Shown: positions 35,762-44,243 of the stretch, one piece after another
Numbering within the stretch: the stretch's first letter is position 1
Layout: the number at the start of each line of letters is the position of its first letter
Source of the DNA: Herbidospora cretacea
GTDB taxonomy: Bacteria; Actinomycetota; Actinomycetes; Streptosporangiales; Streptosporangiaceae
DNA length: 64,000 nucleotides
Direction: 5' to 3'
Assembly (NCBI RefSeq): GCF_001570605.1
Contig: NZ_BBXG01000008.1
Span: forward strand, 420,119 to 484,118
Position numbers and translations under genes: made by a program
The notes under the pieces: model-generated
The model's input: the letters and a program-made list of their open reading frames with translations, nothing else
Databases searched by the model: none
Told to the model about the DNA's origin: nothing

Positions 35762-37565
35762 CGCTCTTGGCGAGGTTGCGGGGCTTGTCGACGTCGCGGC
35801 CCAGCGCCACCGCCGCGTGGTAGGCGAAGAGCTGCAGCGGGATCGACAGGAGGATCGGGTCGAGCTCGTTCTGGTTCTTCGGAACGACGATGCAGTCGTC
35901 GGCCTGGTCGGTCTCGCGGTGGCCGACCATGAGGATGCGGCCGCTGCGGGCGCGGATCTCGCCCAGGGTGGTGAGGTTCTTGTCGAGCATCTCGTCGTCG
36001 GGCACGATCGCGACCGTCGGCATCTCCGGGCCGATCAGGGCCAGGGGGCCGTGCTTGAGCTCGCTCGCGGGGTAGGCCTCCGCGTGGACGTAGGAGACCT
36101 CTTTGAGCTTCTGCGCGCCCTCGCGGGCCACCGGGTAGCCGCGCACCCGGCCGATGAACATCATGCCGGGCGAGGCGGCGTACTTGTGGGCGAGGGAGCG
36201 GATGTGCTCCTCCTGGGTCAGGATCTCCTTGATCTGGTCGGGGAGCGCGCGCAGGCCCTCGCAGATGCGGCGGCCGTCGGCGGGTGAAAGGTCGCGGACG
36301 CGGCCCAGGTGCAGGGCCAGCAGGGCGAAGGCCGCCGCCGTGGAGGTGAAGGCCTTGGTGGAGGCGACGGAGACCTCGGGGCCGGCGTGGAGGTAGACGC
36401 CGCCGTCGCACTCGCGGGCGATGGCCGAGCCGACCGTGTTGACGATGCCGAGGACGCGGCCGCCCTTGCGCTTGAGCTCCTGCACGGCGGCCAGGGTGTC
36501 GTAGGTCTCGCCCGACTGGCTGATGGCGACGTACAGGGTGTCGGCCTCGACGACGGGGCTGCGGTAGCGGAACTCCGAGGCCGGTTCGGCGTCGGCGGGG
36601 ATGCGGGCGAGCTCCTCGATGAGCTGGGCGCCGATCTGGCCCGAGTAGTAGGCCGAGCCGCAGCCGATGATCTTGACCCGCTTGAACGAGCGCGTCTCGC
36701 GGGCGTCCATGTTGAGGCCGCCCAGGTGGGCGACGTGGAAGCGGTCGTCCAGACGGCCGCGCAGGGTACGGGCGATCGTGTCGGGCTGCTCGGAGATCTC
36801 CTTGAGCAGGTAGTGCTCGTAGCCGCCGGTGTCGTAGTTGGCGGTCTCCCAGTCGACGGTCAGCGGCTCCTTCGCGGTCTCGCGCGCGTCGCCGCCGAAG
36901 GTGTGGAAGCCGTCGGCCTTCAGCACGGCCAGCTCGCCGTCCTCCAGGTGGACGACCTGGCGGGTGTAACGGACCAGCGCGGCCACGTCGGAGGCGGCGA
37001 ACATCTCCTTCTCGCCGATGCCCAGCACGATCGGGCTGCCCAGCCGGGCCACCACGACCTCGCCGGGGCGCTGCGCGTCGACGACGGCGATGCCGTACGT
37101 GCCGACGACGCTTTTCAGGGCCCGCCGCACGGCGTCCTCAAGGGAGTCGGTCTCCTCGACGGCGCGGCTGACCAGGTGGGCGAGGACCTCGGTGTCGGTC
37201 TCGCTGAGGAACTTGACGCCCTCGCCCTCCAGACGCTGCCGCAGCGCGTCGGCGTTCTCGATGATGCCGTTGTGGACCACCGCGATGCGCTCGTCGGACG
37301 ACAGGTGGGGGTGGGCGTTGACATCGCTCGGCACGCCGTGGGTGGCCCACCGGGTGTGCCCGATGCCGGTCGTGCCCTTGAACCGGGCCGGCATCACGGC
37401 CGCCAGGTCGGCCACGCGGCCCTTGACCTTGCGCGTCTTCAGCGCCTTCGACGCGACGACGGCGACGCCCGCGGAGTCGTAGCCGCGGTATTCGAGCCTC
37501 TGGAGCCCCTCCAGCAGAATGGGCGCGGCGTCCTTCGGCCCGACGTAGGCCACGATTCCGCACAT
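35748..37565 (-). CDS. glmS: Glutamine-fructose-6-phosphate aminotransferase
   Basis: 605 residues. Makes glucosamine-6-phosphate for wall synthesis. I chose ATG at 37565 so that Cys2 (MCGIVAYVG) is the N-terminal nucleophile after Met removal; GGAGGG lies eight bases upstream. The amidotransferase half has GIGHTRWATHG and NGIIENADALR; the two SIS domains carry CGSAYYSG, SQSGETYDT and ELKHGPLALI. No riboswitch-type ribozyme is visible upstream; a small gene ends five bases before it. Confidence 0.97.
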   Translation of the reverse strand: MCGIVAYVGPKDAAPILLEGLQRLEYRGYDSAGVAVVASKALKTRKVKGRVADLAAVMPARFKGTTGIGHTRWATHGVPSDVNAHPHLSSDERIAVVHNGIIENADALRQRLEGEGVKFLSETDTEVLAHLVSRAVEETDSLEDAVRRALKSVVGTYGIAVVDAQRPGEVVVARLGSPIVLGIGEKEMFAASDVAALVRYTRQVVHLEDGELAVLKADGFHTFGGDARETAKEPLTVDWETANYDTGGYEHYLLKEISEQPDTIARTLRGRLDDRFHVAHLGGLNMDARETRSFKRVKIIGCGSAYYSGQIGAQLIEELARIPADAEPASEFRYRSPVVEADTLYVAISQSGETYDTLAAVQELKRKGGRVLGIVNTVGSAIARECDGGVYLHAGPEVSVASTKAFTSTAAAFALLALHLGRVRDLSPADGRRICEGLRALPDQIKEILTQEEHIRSLAHKYAASPGMMFIGRVRGYPVAREGAQKLKEVSYVHAEAYPASELKHGPLALIGPEMPTVAIVPDDEMLDKNLTTLGEIRARSGRILMVGHRETDQADDCIVVPKNQNELDPILLSIPLQLFAYHAAVALGRDVDKPRNLAKSVTVE

Positions 37566-37570
37566 AGAGT

Positions 37571-37834
37571 TCACCCTCCGTAGATGATCCGGCGGAGCTG
37601 GCGCTGTGACAGCTCCGGTGCCGCGACCCGGCGCGCGGGCAGCTCCATGGCCACCCGACGGAAGATCTCGTCGTTGCCGAGCCCGCGTGCCCGCATTTCG
37701 GCATGCCTACGCCTCACGTAGGTCTCCGTTGTCTCGCCGAAGTAGCTGAGCACGTCGGCGACCACCCTCGCCGCCTCACCCGGGCCGAGCGAGGTCGTCC
37801 GCATGAGGTGGGCGATGAGGTCGTCGTACGGCAC
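37571..37834 (-). CDS. Small protein of unknown function, coupled to glmS
   Basis: 87 residues, MPYDDLIAHLMRTTSLGPGE, mostly helical (RVVADVLSYFGETTETYVRR, RGLGNDEIFRRVAMEL) with a basic C-terminus ending RRIIYGG. The last codons contain the ribosome site of glmS, five bases between stop and start, so translation of the two is probably linked. I do not recognise a characterised family. Confidence 0.78.
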   Translation of the reverse strand: MPYDDLIAHLMRTTSLGPGEAARVVADVLSYFGETTETYVRRRHAEMRARGLGNDEIFRRVAMELPARRVAAPELSQRQLRRIIYGG

Positions 37835-37894
37835 AGAGATGGACCTTACGGAGGAGAAACCGGGAATACCAAGAATCCTGCCCGGAATCGGGCA

Positions 37895-39283
37895 TCAAAC
37901 CCCGTTTCTGTACGTCCACCTCCCGGCGAGCACCGTTCCGAGGATCTCCGGGTTCCGCAGATCCGCCAGGTCACCCACGATCACCAGGTCGGCCTCCGCG
38001 CCGATCTCCAGGCTCGCGCGGCCTCCGGCCGCCGCCGCGAGGGCGGTCTCCAGCGGGATGGCCTGCTCCGGATGCCAGGCCGGCCGGTCGTCGTCGGTCC
38101 GGGTGACGGCCGAGGCGATCCCGTCCCACGGGTCGAGCGGCGACACCGGCGCGTCGGACCCGATCTCGATGGTCCCCCCGGCGGCCAGCAGGTCGGCGAA
38201 GGCGTAGGCCCGGTCGGTCCGCCCCGACCAGTGGACGTCGGCGACCTCGCGGTCGTCGGGCTGGTGGGCGGGCTGCACCCCGGCGACGAGCCCCGGCAGG
38301 GCGAACCGGGGGAAGTCCTCGCGGGAGACGAGCTGGGCGTGCTCGATCCGCCCCCGGCAGCCGAGGTCGTGGAAGGCGTCGAGGGCGATGGTGACGGCGT
38401 CGTCGCCGATGGCGTGCACGGCGGGGTGGATCCCGTTCCGGCTCGCCAGCGCCATCGTCCCGGCCAGCTCCTCCGGAGGGAGCTCCAGGAGCCCTCGGGA
38501 GGTCGTGCCGGGATAGGGGTCGGCGCAGTAGGCGGTCCGGGTGTTGAGAGACCCGTCCACGAACATCTTCACCGGCCCGACCCGCAGGAGGTCGGTGATC
38601 TCCTGTCCGGTACGCAGCCCGCGCGCGATCGCCTCGTCCAGGCGGTCGCGGGGGATCGAGCAGGCCACCCGCACATCGGTCGGGCGGCGCTGCCAGTCGC
38701 TGACGTTGTCGGCGTACTCGAAGTCGATGATCCCCGTCACGCCGCGCGCCGCCGCGGCCGTCATGGCCTCGGTCACCCACGCGTCCAGCTGCTCGGCCGG
38801 GGGCGGCGGCAGCGCGGCCAGGCCCCGGAAGCAGTCGCCTTCGAGCAGGACCCCGGTCGGGTGGTCGCCCCGCCCGATCAGCGACAGGGCCGCCTGGCTG
38901 AACCACGCGGTGTGCAGGTCGTTGCTGACCAGCACGATCGGGTGTTCCTGAGGCAGCAGGTCCTTGTGCATCTCGTCGGCCCAGAAGGCGTCCCTGAAAC
39001 CGAATCCGAGGGTGGGCTCCCCAGGTCGTACGGAAGACAGGATGAGGGAGACGGCGTGCGCGGCGGAGGTCGCGGCGGACAGGTCGGCGCGGCGGCGGTT
39101 CTGGGCCCACTGCACGGAGTGCACGTGGGCGTCCACGAGACCGGGGAGCACGGTCGCGCCCTGGAGGTCGACGATCTCGTCGGGGGTGATGTCGCCGGGG
39201 CTGACGACCCGCCCGGCCGAGACGGCGAACGCGGTGAGCGGCCCACCGACCCCAACCTGGGCATTCCTGAACAGGAGAGACAT
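37895..39283 (-). CDS. Amidohydrolase, YtcJ-like
   Basis: 462 residues of the metal-dependent amidohydrolase superfamily. Metal ligands appear in LVDAHVHSVQW, the later NGIHPAVHAIGDDAV, GRIEHAQLVS and EIGSDAPVSPLDPW; a lysine of VGPVKMFVDGSLN is the likely bridging residue. Substrates of this branch are mostly unknown. It is divergent from the carboxypeptidase gene at 39351. Confidence 0.9.
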   Translation of the reverse strand: MSLLFRNAQVGVGGPLTAFAVSAGRVVSPGDITPDEIVDLQGATVLPGLVDAHVHSVQWAQNRRRADLSAATSAAHAVSLILSSVRPGEPTLGFGFRDAFWADEMHKDLLPQEHPIVLVSNDLHTAWFSQAALSLIGRGDHPTGVLLEGDCFRGLAALPPPPAEQLDAWVTEAMTAAAARGVTGIIDFEYADNVSDWQRRPTDVRVACSIPRDRLDEAIARGLRTGQEITDLLRVGPVKMFVDGSLNTRTAYCADPYPGTTSRGLLELPPEELAGTMALASRNGIHPAVHAIGDDAVTIALDAFHDLGCRGRIEHAQLVSREDFPRFALPGLVAGVQPAHQPDDREVADVHWSGRTDRAYAFADLLAAGGTIEIGSDAPVSPLDPWDGIASAVTRTDDDRPAWHPEQAIPLETALAAAAGGRASLEIGAEADLVIVGDLADLRNPEILGTVLAGRWTYRNGV

Positions 39284-39350
39284 GCCCTAAACCTTATTTG
39301 TCAGTCTTTGTGTCTTTATAGGGGGTATGGTCCGTGTGCATGCTTAAGGG

Positions 39351-40739
39351 ATGCTTGCTCCAGACCTGACGCGTGAACTCGGCACCGTCCCCGACTACGA
39401 CCGGTTCGCCACCGTCGACGAGGTCAACGAGTACCTGACCCGCGTCGCCGCCACCTACCGCGGCCTGGCCTCGATCGACCGCATCGGCACCTCCCGCCTC
39501 GGCGATCCCCTCCTGTGCCTGACCGTCGGCGACGGCGACCGCGACATCGTCGTCGCCGCGGGCCCCCACCCCAACGAGCCCATCGGCGGCCTGACGGTCA
39601 TGCACCTGGCCACCCGCCTGTGCGAGGACCCCGCGGTCCGCAACGGCGCCCGCTGGCACATCGTCGGCTGCCTCGACCCCGACGGCACCCGGCTCAACGA
39701 GGGGTGGTTCGCCGGGCCGTACACCAAAGCCCACTACGGCCGGCACTTCTACCGCCCCGCCGGGGACGAACAGGTCGAATGGACCTTCCCCTTCACCTAC
39801 AAGCGCTCCTATTTCGACCGCGTCCTGCCGGAGACGCTGGCCCTGATGCGCCTGATCGACCGCACCCGCCCGGCCTTCCTGACCACCCTCCACAACGGGG
39901 AGCTGGGCGGCGTCTTCTACTACCTGTCCCGCCCCGAACCCGAACTCCAGACCGTCCTGGCCGAACTCCCCGAGCTCTTCGGCCTCCCCCTGCACGTCGG
40001 CGAACCCGAGCACCCCGCGATCGGCCAGCTCGCCCCCGCGATCTTCCTCACCCCGCGCATGGAGGAGACCTACGACTACGTCGAGGCGCTCGGCCAGGAC
40101 CCCACCGAGGTCATCACCGGCGCCGCCTCCGACACCTACGCCGCCCGCTGGGGCACCCTCTGCCTGACCGCCGAACTCCCCTACTGGGTCGACCCGGCCG
40201 CCGGGGACACCTCGGAGACCTCGATCCCGTACGGGGAACTGATCCGCGCCCAGGCCGCCCACCTGCGCGAGACCGCCCAGATCCTGGAGGAGACCCTCAC
40301 CGGCGTCACCGCCGACCTGGTCAGCTCCTCCCCCTTCATCCGCGCCTCGCGCTTCTTCATCCCGATGCTGGCCAGCATCGCCGCCACCGACGAGAACCGC
40401 TCGACCGCCCCCTCGGCGTCCCGCTGCGCGACCGCCGCCGAGGTGTCGTCGTGCCGCGACCTCGTGCACAGCTACCGGCTGCGGTTCGGCGGCATGCTGC
40501 TGCGCGCCCTCGAAGGGGAGATGGCCATCGGGAACGGCACCCCCGCCATCCGCCGCGGCTGCCGCGCCCTGTCGGAGACCTACGAAAAATGGTGCATAGA
40601 CGCAGAAAACGAGATGTCCGACGAGACGATACCCATCGCTCACCTGGTGGCCATCCAGTACGGCGCGATCCTCGCCGGGGCGCGGCACGCGCTTGGTGCG
40701 CACGAGCACCCGGGAAACACGCTAAAGTCTTCTTCGTGA
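39351..40739 (+). CDS. M14-family zinc carboxypeptidase-like protein
   Basis: 462 residues. The zinc-binding HxxE is in AAGPHPNEPIGGLTVMHL, a third histidine follows in TLHNGELGGVFYYL, and a long helical C-terminus (ILEETLTGVTADLVS) is present. No signal peptide, so it appears cytosolic, as in other actinobacterial M14-type proteins of unknown substrate. The stop lies 30 bases before the first tRNA. Confidence 0.85.
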   Translation: MLAPDLTRELGTVPDYDRFATVDEVNEYLTRVAATYRGLASIDRIGTSRLGDPLLCLTVGDGDRDIVVAAGPHPNEPIGGLTVMHLATRLCEDPAVRNGARWHIVGCLDPDGTRLNEGWFAGPYTKAHYGRHFYRPAGDEQVEWTFPFTYKRSYFDRVLPETLALMRLIDRTRPAFLTTLHNGELGGVFYYLSRPEPELQTVLAELPELFGLPLHVGEPEHPAIGQLAPAIFLTPRMEETYDYVEALGQDPTEVITGAASDTYAARWGTLCLTAELPYWVDPAAGDTSETSIPYGELIRAQAAHLRETAQILEETLTGVTADLVSSSPFIRASRFFIPMLASIAATDENRSTAPSASRCATAAEVSSCRDLVHSYRLRFGGMLLRALEGEMAIGNGTPAIRRGCRALSETYEKWCIDAENEMSDETIPIAHLVAIQYGAILAGARHALGAHEHPGNTLKSSS

Positions 40740-40769
40740 GGCCGGGTCCTGCGGGGCTCGGAAGATCAC

Positions 40770-40841
40770 GCGGAAGTGGCTCAGGGGTAGAGCATCACCT
40801 TGCCAAGGTGAGGGTCGCGGGTTCGAATCCCGTCTTCCGCT
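40770..40841 (+). tRNA. tRNA-Gly (anticodon GCC), copy 1
   Basis: Full cloverleaf: acceptor GCGGAAG/CTTCCGC, anticodon loop TTGCCAA in a CACC/GGTG stem, T-loop GGTTCGAATCC. CCA is not encoded. It is identical to the copy at 40987. Confidence 0.97.
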
Positions 40842-40842
40842 C

Positions 40843-40913
40843 GGTGGAGTGGCCGAGAGGCGAGGCAGCGGCCTGCAAAGCCGCGTACACGGGTTCAAAT
40901 CCCGTCTCCACCT
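40843..40913 (+). tRNA. tRNA-Cys (anticodon GCA)
   Basis: Acceptor GGTGGAG/CTCCACC, anticodon loop CTGCAAA in a CGGC-type stem, T-arm GGGTTCAAATCCC. One base after the first Gly tRNA. Confidence 0.97.
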
Positions 40914-40986
40914 CTAGGTCGTCACGAGATCTCGTGAAGTCCGCTAGAGTAAGAACGTGTCGCGGAGGTTAAGCCGAAGCGGCCAC

Positions 40987-41058
40987 GCGGAAGTGGCTCA
41001 GGGGTAGAGCATCACCTTGCCAAGGTGAGGGTCGCGGGTTCGAATCCCGTCTTCCGCT
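40987..41058 (+). tRNA. tRNA-Gly (anticodon GCC), copy 2
   Basis: Identical in all 72 positions to the copy at 40770, with three identical bases upstream and four downstream, so it is a local duplication. Confidence 0.97.
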
Positions 41059-41071
41059 CGGAAGTTTGCTT

Positions 41072-41143
41072 GGACGATTAGCTCAGCGGGAGAGCGCTTC
41101 CCTGACACGGAAGAGGTCACAGGTTCAATCCCTGTATCGTCCA
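41072..41143 (+). tRNA. tRNA-Val (anticodon GAC)
   Basis: Acceptor GGACGAT/ATCGTCC, anticodon loop CTGACAC in a CTTCC/GGAAG stem, T-loop GGTTCAATCCC. It is the last gene of the array, followed by a strong terminator. Confidence 0.97.
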
Positions 41144-41147
41144 CTCT

Positions 41148-41205
41148 CGAAGACGGGCGACCTGCGGTCGCGACTTTTGTCGCTCCGCGGGTCTTCTTCG
41201 TTTTT
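41148..41205 (+). terminator. Rho-independent terminator after the tRNA array
   Basis: A long stem: CGAAGA/TCTTCG outer arms, CCTGCGG/CCGCGGG middle arms with one G-U pair, and GCGAC/GTCGC around a TTTT loop, then TTTTT at 41201-41205. Confidence 0.85.
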
Positions 41206-41639
41206 ACACGGGGGGACGACCCCCCGAACCCCCCGATACGAGAGGGCTGACGCCCCCTCGCGCTCCCCCTGGTCCGCTGTCGCGGCCCCTTCGTCGCTTT
41301 CGCTCCGGGTCGCTTCGCTCCTTGCGAAGGGCCCCGCCCCTCGCGCTCCCCGCACAGGCCTCGCTTCGCTCGGGCGGATCTCGCTTCGCTCGGATTGAGT
41401 TTGTGGGTCTCAGCTGGCCGGGGAGCCAACTCGGGAGCCAATTCTCAGGCGGCTGCTTAAGTCACTATCGGCGGCTTTCCCACATGCCGCGCTTGAGCGG
41501 ACTGGGCACATTGCTCCCTTATGGCCCGGGCTCGATGCATGTGGGGAAAGCGCCTGGGCGGACTGGCGATTGCTTGCGAGGGCTGTGGCTCGCGTTCGAT
41601 CTGCTGCCTTGCGGTGCTGTGGGGGTCGCGACTGGGGGG
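41206..41639. repeat. Gene-free stretch with short GC-rich repeats
   Basis: Holds three exact copies of TCGCTTCGCTC (41310, 41361, 41381), two copies of CCCCTCGCGCTCCCC (near 41254 and 41337) and a C-run/G-run near 41214-41240. After about 41410 I see no repeat or gene that I can support. This resembles the simple repeats seen near tRNA genes in Streptosporangiales chromosomes. Confidence 0.6.
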
Positions 41640-42512
41640 TCACGCGGGATCTGGGAGGTTTATCGAGGCCAGTTTCTTTTCGTCGGTCACTATTTTGATC
41701 TCTGTGATTCGGTTCTCGGTCACGGTGAATGCCATGAGGGACAGGGGGGTGCCGTTTTCTCGCCGGGTCAGGAAGCCGGGGAGGCCGTTGACTCGGACGG
41801 ACTGTCCTTGGGTTGCCTTGCCGGTGGTGGCTCTGGAGGTTGCGCCTGCGGCTACCTGAGTGGCGCCGAGGATGACCACCTTGCTCTCGGGGGTGTCCAC
41901 GGTCAGTTTCACCTCTGGGTGGAGGACTCGGAGCAGGGCCTCGAAATCGCCCTCTCGGGCGGCTGTCAAGAAAGCCTGGACTAGCTGGCGCTGTTCTCGT
42001 CCTGCGGTCGGCGGGTGGTCGGGGGTGCGTACTTTTCTTCTGGCTCGGCTGGCCAGCATTTTGGTGGCGTCGGTGGATTTGCCGAGGATGTGGGCGATCT
42101 CGTCGAAGGGGACCCCGAACAAGTCGTGGAGGACGAAGGCCAGGCGCTCGCTCGGGGTCAGGGACTCCAGGACCACCAGGAGGGCCAGGCCCACCGAGTC
42201 CGCTATGGCGGCGTTCTCCTCCGGGGCGGGACCGTTGTCCGCCGTCACGACTAGGTCGGGCAGCTGGTCTTCCCGGTGGGTCTGGCGGGATCTCAGGAGG
42301 TCGAGGCTGATTCGGCCGACCACTGTGGTCAGCCAGGCGGCGAGGTTGTGGATGGTGCCGGTGTCCTGGCGGGAGAGCCTTAGCCAGGCCTCCTGGACGA
42401 CGTCTTCCGCGTCGGCGTGGGAACCGAGCATGCGGTGGGCTACGGCGTGCAGGCGGGGGCGCTGGGCTTCGAACGCCTCGTCCACCGGGATTTTCGGGGT
42501 GGGGCCGGACAT
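41640..42512 (-). CDS. SigJ/ECF41-like sigma factor with C-terminal SnoaL-like domain
   Basis: 290 residues. Region 2 is near 10-80 (AVAHRMLGSHADAEDVVQEA), region 4 near 110-165 (LTPSERLAFVLHDLFGVPFD, HILGKSTDATKMLASRARRK), then a SnoaL/NTF2-like domain to the end with the NGLPGF signature. In this class the C-terminal domain controls activity in place of an anti-sigma factor. The DGGGK motif common in ECF41 is replaced by DTPES. The divergent CMD gene is the usual partner. Confidence 0.92.
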   Translation of the reverse strand: MSGPTPKIPVDEAFEAQRPRLHAVAHRMLGSHADAEDVVQEAWLRLSRQDTGTIHNLAAWLTTVVGRISLDLLRSRQTHREDQLPDLVVTADNGPAPEENAAIADSVGLALLVVLESLTPSERLAFVLHDLFGVPFDEIAHILGKSTDATKMLASRARRKVRTPDHPPTAGREQRQLVQAFLTAAREGDFEALLRVLHPEVKLTVDTPESKVVILGATQVAAGATSRATTGKATQGQSVRVNGLPGFLTRRENGTPLSLMAFTVTENRITEIKIVTDEKKLASINLPDPA

Positions 42513-42514
42513 GG

Positions 42515-42541
42515 TGTTACCTTCCTCGGTGCTGCTCCGTC
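42515..42541 (+). promoter_or_regulatory. ECF41-type promoter for the CMD gene
   Basis: TGTTACC at 42515-42521, a 16-base spacer and CGTC at 42538-42541 fit the known ECF41 promoter pattern (TGTCACA, 16, CGTC) and lie about 55 bases before the CMD start, right beside the sigma-factor gene. Confidence 0.65.
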
Positions 42542-42595
42542 ATCGGTCATGACGTGCCTAGACGGGCACAGGTAACCGATGAAGGGGCAGAAACG

Positions 42596-43045
42596 ATGGA
42601 AGCACGGATGAAGAGCCGGGCGGACGCCGATGTGACGACGGCCGTACGGCATCTCTACAAGGCTGTTCACTCCGGCGGGGTCGATCCGCGGCTGCTCGGG
42701 CTAGTGCATGTGCGGGTCAGTCAGATCAACGGGTGCAGCCCGTGTGTCTTCGCTGGGGTGGCCACCGCCAAGAAGCACGGGGAGACCGATGAGCGGCTGC
42801 ACAACCTGGTCGCGTGGCGGGAGACGCCGTTCTTCACCGAGGCGGAGCGGGCGGCGCTCGCGCTGGCCGAGGCGGCCACCCGCATCCAGGACGGCGCGCC
42901 GGGGGTGACCGACGAGATCTGGGACGCGGTGGCCGCTCACTTCGACGAGAAGCAGCTGGCGGCGCTCAATCTGGAGATCGCGCTGACCAACTTCTTCAAC
43001 CGGATCAACCGTACTCTCCGGGAGCAGGCCGGGAAGGCCTGGTGA
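42596..43045 (+). CDS. Carboxymuconolactone decarboxylase / AhpD-like protein
   Basis: 149 residues from ATG at 42596, with GAAGGGG nine bases upstream. The AhpD-type thiol motif is complete in NGCSPCVFAG (CxxC), with the following helix ATAKKHGETDERLHNLVAW. Such proteins are peroxidase-like and are the standard target of ECF41 sigma factors, often acting against oxidative stress. Confidence 0.93.
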   Translation: MEARMKSRADADVTTAVRHLYKAVHSGGVDPRLLGLVHVRVSQINGCSPCVFAGVATAKKHGETDERLHNLVAWRETPFFTEAERAALALAEAATRIQDGAPGVTDEIWDAVAAHFDEKQLAALNLEIALTNFFNRINRTLREQAGKAW

Positions 43046-43046
43046 G

Positions 43047-43910
43047 CTAGCCCACTCCCAGGGCGGTGGCGGCGGTCTCCAGGGCGGCGAGGTGGTCGTC
43101 CACGGTGCGGAGGCCGGCGTTCATCGTGTTGATCGAGATGTGGGTCGCGCCGTGGTTCCGCCACTCTTCGGCCAGGACGGCCAGCGCCTCGGGGTCGCCC
43201 TGCCAGGACAGGCGGCCCTCCATGCCCAGGGTGGCGGGGTCGCGGCCCGCCGCGGTCGCGGCCTCGTCCACGGCGGCCTTCGCCTCGGTCAGTTTGGGGC
43301 CGGGGGGCATCTGCGGGAACCAGCCGTCGGCCAGGCGGCCCGCGCGGCGGTAGGCGGGGGGCGACTGGGCGCCGAACCAGACCGGGATCGGGCGCTGCAC
43401 CGGGAGCGGGGCCAGGCCCGCGCCGGTCACCCGGTCGAACTCTCCCGTGAAGGTGAGGGAGGGTTCGGTCCAGAGGCGGCGGAGGAGGGGGACCTGCTCG
43501 TCGATGCGGCGGCCTCTGGTGGTGAAGTCCTCGCCCAGGGCCTCGTACTCGACGTGGTTCCAGCCCAGGCCCACTCCCAGGCGGAACCTCCCGTTGGTGA
43601 GGATGTCGACCTGGGCGGCCTGCTTGGCGACCAGGGCCGTCTGGCGCTGGGGCAGGATGATGATCCCGGTCACCAGCTCCAGCGAGGTCAGGGCGGCCAG
43701 ATAGCCGAACAGGACCATCGGCTCGTGGAAGGTCGTGTGGACGTTGTAGGGGCCGTTCCAGTTCTCGTGTACGGCCGGGTCGGCGCCCAGCACGTGGTCG
43801 TAGGCCAGCACGTGGCCGAAGCCGAGTTCCTCGACCCGCTGTCCGTAGGCGCGCACCGCGCCCACGTCTGCGCCGATCTCCGTCTGCGGGAAGACTACGC
43901 CGATCCGCAT
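43047..43910 (-). CDS. LLM-class F420-dependent oxidoreductase
   Basis: 287 residues of the luciferase-like monooxygenase fold: MRIGVVFPQTEIGADVGAVR, GYLAALTSLELVTGIIILPQ, GRFRLGVGLGWNHVEYEALG and PVWFGAQSPPAYRRAGRLAD are typical of F420-dependent members. The substrate is unknown. It converges with the CMD gene, one base apart. Confidence 0.9.
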   Translation of the reverse strand: MRIGVVFPQTEIGADVGAVRAYGQRVEELGFGHVLAYDHVLGADPAVHENWNGPYNVHTTFHEPMVLFGYLAALTSLELVTGIIILPQRQTALVAKQAAQVDILTNGRFRLGVGLGWNHVEYEALGEDFTTRGRRIDEQVPLLRRLWTEPSLTFTGEFDRVTGAGLAPLPVQRPIPVWFGAQSPPAYRRAGRLADGWFPQMPPGPKLTEAKAAVDEAATAAGRDPATLGMEGRLSWQGDPEALAVLAEEWRNHGATHISINTMNAGLRTVDDHLAALETAATALGVG

Positions 43911-43961
43911 CTGCTGCTCCTCCTGAAGATCGCTCTCTGGACTGTCATTCCCCGTTCGGGG

Positions 43962-44168
43962 TCAGTTGGTTCTGGTGTTCGCGAGGTGTTCGCTCAGGTA
44001 GCCGACCCAGATTCGGCCGGTCTCGCCCGCCGCGTCGTCGAGGACGTAGATCCTCGGTGCCCGGGGAGCCCACCTGCGTGACGTGATGTGCGCGCCTCCA
44101 TGAGGATCCTCCCGCCGGGACGGGAACGTCCTGGCCTCAGCGGAACCTGGAGTTGCCGGTCTTGGGGC
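43962..44168 (-). pseudogene. C-terminal fragment of an unrecognised protein
   Basis: The minus strand reads a coding-like tail ending at a stop at 43962: HITSRRWAPRAPRIYVLDD then GETGRIWVGYLSEHLANTRT. The upstream frame stays open but loses protein character above about 44168, and no start or ribosome site is clear. I read it as the remnant of a longer gene. The rest of 43911-44243 shows nothing I can support. Confidence 0.4.
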
Positions 44169-44243
44169 GCGTCGGCGAGCGGGCGGTTCTGTCAGTGGCG
44201 TCGTTCACACTCTCCCTCACATGCGTCTTTCCGAGGGGGTTCC

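Noticed and set aside
37835-37894. Possible glmS ribozyme
   Set aside because: No conserved ribozyme core is visible and a protein gene separates this gap from glmS.
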